Of a stretch of 5,591 bases of DNA, positions 5,096-5,591 are shown piece by piece. The notes below the pieces were generated by a model. The model was not told the origin of the DNA. It searched no databases and saw only the letters and a program-made list of their open reading frames with translations. Both the position numbers and the translations under genes were made by a program. The DNA comes from Candidatus Eiseniibacteriota bacterium (GTDB taxonomy: Bacteria; Joyebacterota; Joyebacteria; Joyebacterales; Joyebacteraceae), in contig JAUWBY010000160.1 of assembly GCA_030609605.1 (NCBI GenBank), positions 1 through 5,591 of the forward strand, in the 5' to 3' direction. Position 1 is the stretch's first letter. Each line of letters opens with the position of its first letter.

Positions 5096-5591
5096 CGGTG
5101 CGGGGGAGAGAAGGAACCGGGTCTGCCCGGGCGGGGTTCTCGTGGGGCGATCTGTTCCTGATGAGGATCGTGGGGTTCATTGGTCCAGCTGTGGTCAGAA
5201 TACTCGGAGCAACGTGGCGAATGCGCGTTGTGAACTACAAGGCTGTTGAAAGGGTTCACGCAGGGGGCCGGGCGGCCGTGTACGGCTTCTGGCATGCGTA
5301 CATCCTGCCTCTCGGGTACGTCCATCGTGGAAGAGGGGTATTCGCGCTCACATCGTGGCATCGCGATGGCGAGATAACTGCCAGGCTGCTGACAGGCCTC
5401 GGATACGGCGTCGAGAGAGGTTCAACGAGCCGGGGCTCGACCAGGGGGCTCCTGAAGATGATCGCGCGGGCGCGGAGCGGATGCGATCTCGCCATCACGC
5501 CCGACGGACCTCGTGGCCCGGCGCGGCAGGCACAATCCGGGATCCTGTATATGGCCGCCAAATCCGGAGCAGTCATCATCCCTTTGACCGT
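5092..5591 (+). CDS. DUF374 lysophospholipid acyltransferase-family protein, 3' partial (possible LpxJ-like late lipid A acyltransferase)
   Basis: An open frame of 166 complete codons runs off the window. The start ATG at 5092 overlaps the lpxB stop (ATGA), with GGAGG at 5083-5087, so the genes are probably translationally coupled; GTG 5098 with GGAGG at 5087-5091 is an alternative start. The N-terminal part (about 16-42) is hydrophobic and basic, consistent with a membrane-associated segment. It is followed by the DUF374 motifs: YGFWHA (64-69, His68 as the likely acyltransferase histidine), SWHRDGE (88-94), ERGSTSRGS (108-116), and TPDGPRGP (136-143) followed by ILYMAAKSGAVIIPL. The family usually has about 200-230 residues, so only the C-terminal end is missing. 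DUF374 proteins include LpxJ, a late lipid A acyltransferase of Helicobacter and Campylobacter. With lpxB directly upstream, a secondary lipid A acyltransferase role is likely but not proven. It is not a typical HX4D PlsC-type protein. Confidence 0.88.
   Translation, partial: MTVRGREGTGSARAGFSWGDLFLMRIVGFIGPAVVRILGATWRMRVVNYKAVERVHAGGRAAVYGFWHAYILPLGYVHRGRGVFALTSWHRDGEITARLLTGLGYGVERGSTSRGSTRGLLKMIARARSGCDLAITPDGPRGPARQAQSGILYMAAKSGAVIIPLT

Overview
The window is one densely packed, single-direction (+) operon segment for lipid A (Raetz pathway) biosynthesis, so it comes from a diderm bacterium with lipopolysaccharide. The order is lpxD (5' end cut off), an lpxC-fabZ fusion, lpxA, a Gfo/Idh/MocA-family NAD(P)-dependent oxidoreductase, lpxB, and a DUF374 acyltransferase that runs off the 3' edge. 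No RNA gene, mobile element, CRISPR array or gene on the minus strand can be supported.

The base composition looks moderately GC-rich by eye. The LpxC-FabZ fusion is typical of the Bacteroidetes/Chlorobi/FCB side of the bacterial tree and related candidate phyla, and is not seen in Proteobacteria such as E. coli, where the two genes are separate. Together with the sugar oxidoreductase between lpxA and lpxB, I infer an uncultured-type FCB-group or neighbouring lineage. I cannot name a phylum from this window alone.

Layout: positions 1-722 hold the LpxD hexapeptide-repeat domain and C-terminal helix. lpxC-fabZ (722-2035) and lpxA (2047-2820; a GTG at 2032 or ATG at 2035 is also possible) follow with one-base or near-zero junctions. 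An 85-bp gap (2821-2905) precedes the oxidoreductase (2906-3868), and an 87-bp gap (3869-3955) precedes lpxB (3956-5095). The DUF374 gene starts at 5092 through an ATGA overlap and is open to 5591. Both gaps end in strong Shine-Dalgarno sequences, and neither shows a convincing promoter or terminator.

How the genes work together: FabZ and the lipid A enzymes share the (R)-3-hydroxyacyl-ACP pool. LpxA puts the first acyl chain on UDP-GlcNAc, LpxC deacetylates the product, LpxD adds the N-linked acyl chain, and LpxB condenses the UDP-diacyl sugar with its UMP-cleaved form, lipid X. The UDP-diacylglucosamine hydrolase (LpxH, LpxI or LpxG) is not in the window and must be encoded elsewhere. The oxidoreductase resembles GnnA, which oxidises the 3-position of UDP-GlcNAc so that GnnB can aminate it, but no GnnB aminotransferase is adjacent. 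The DUF374 protein is a plausible late lipid A acyltransferase (LpxJ-like).

I see no wholly new system here. The points worth a second look are the oxidoreductase without its usual aminotransferase, an altered Pro-Gly motif in the FabZ half of the fusion, and the DUF374 gene coupled to lpxB.
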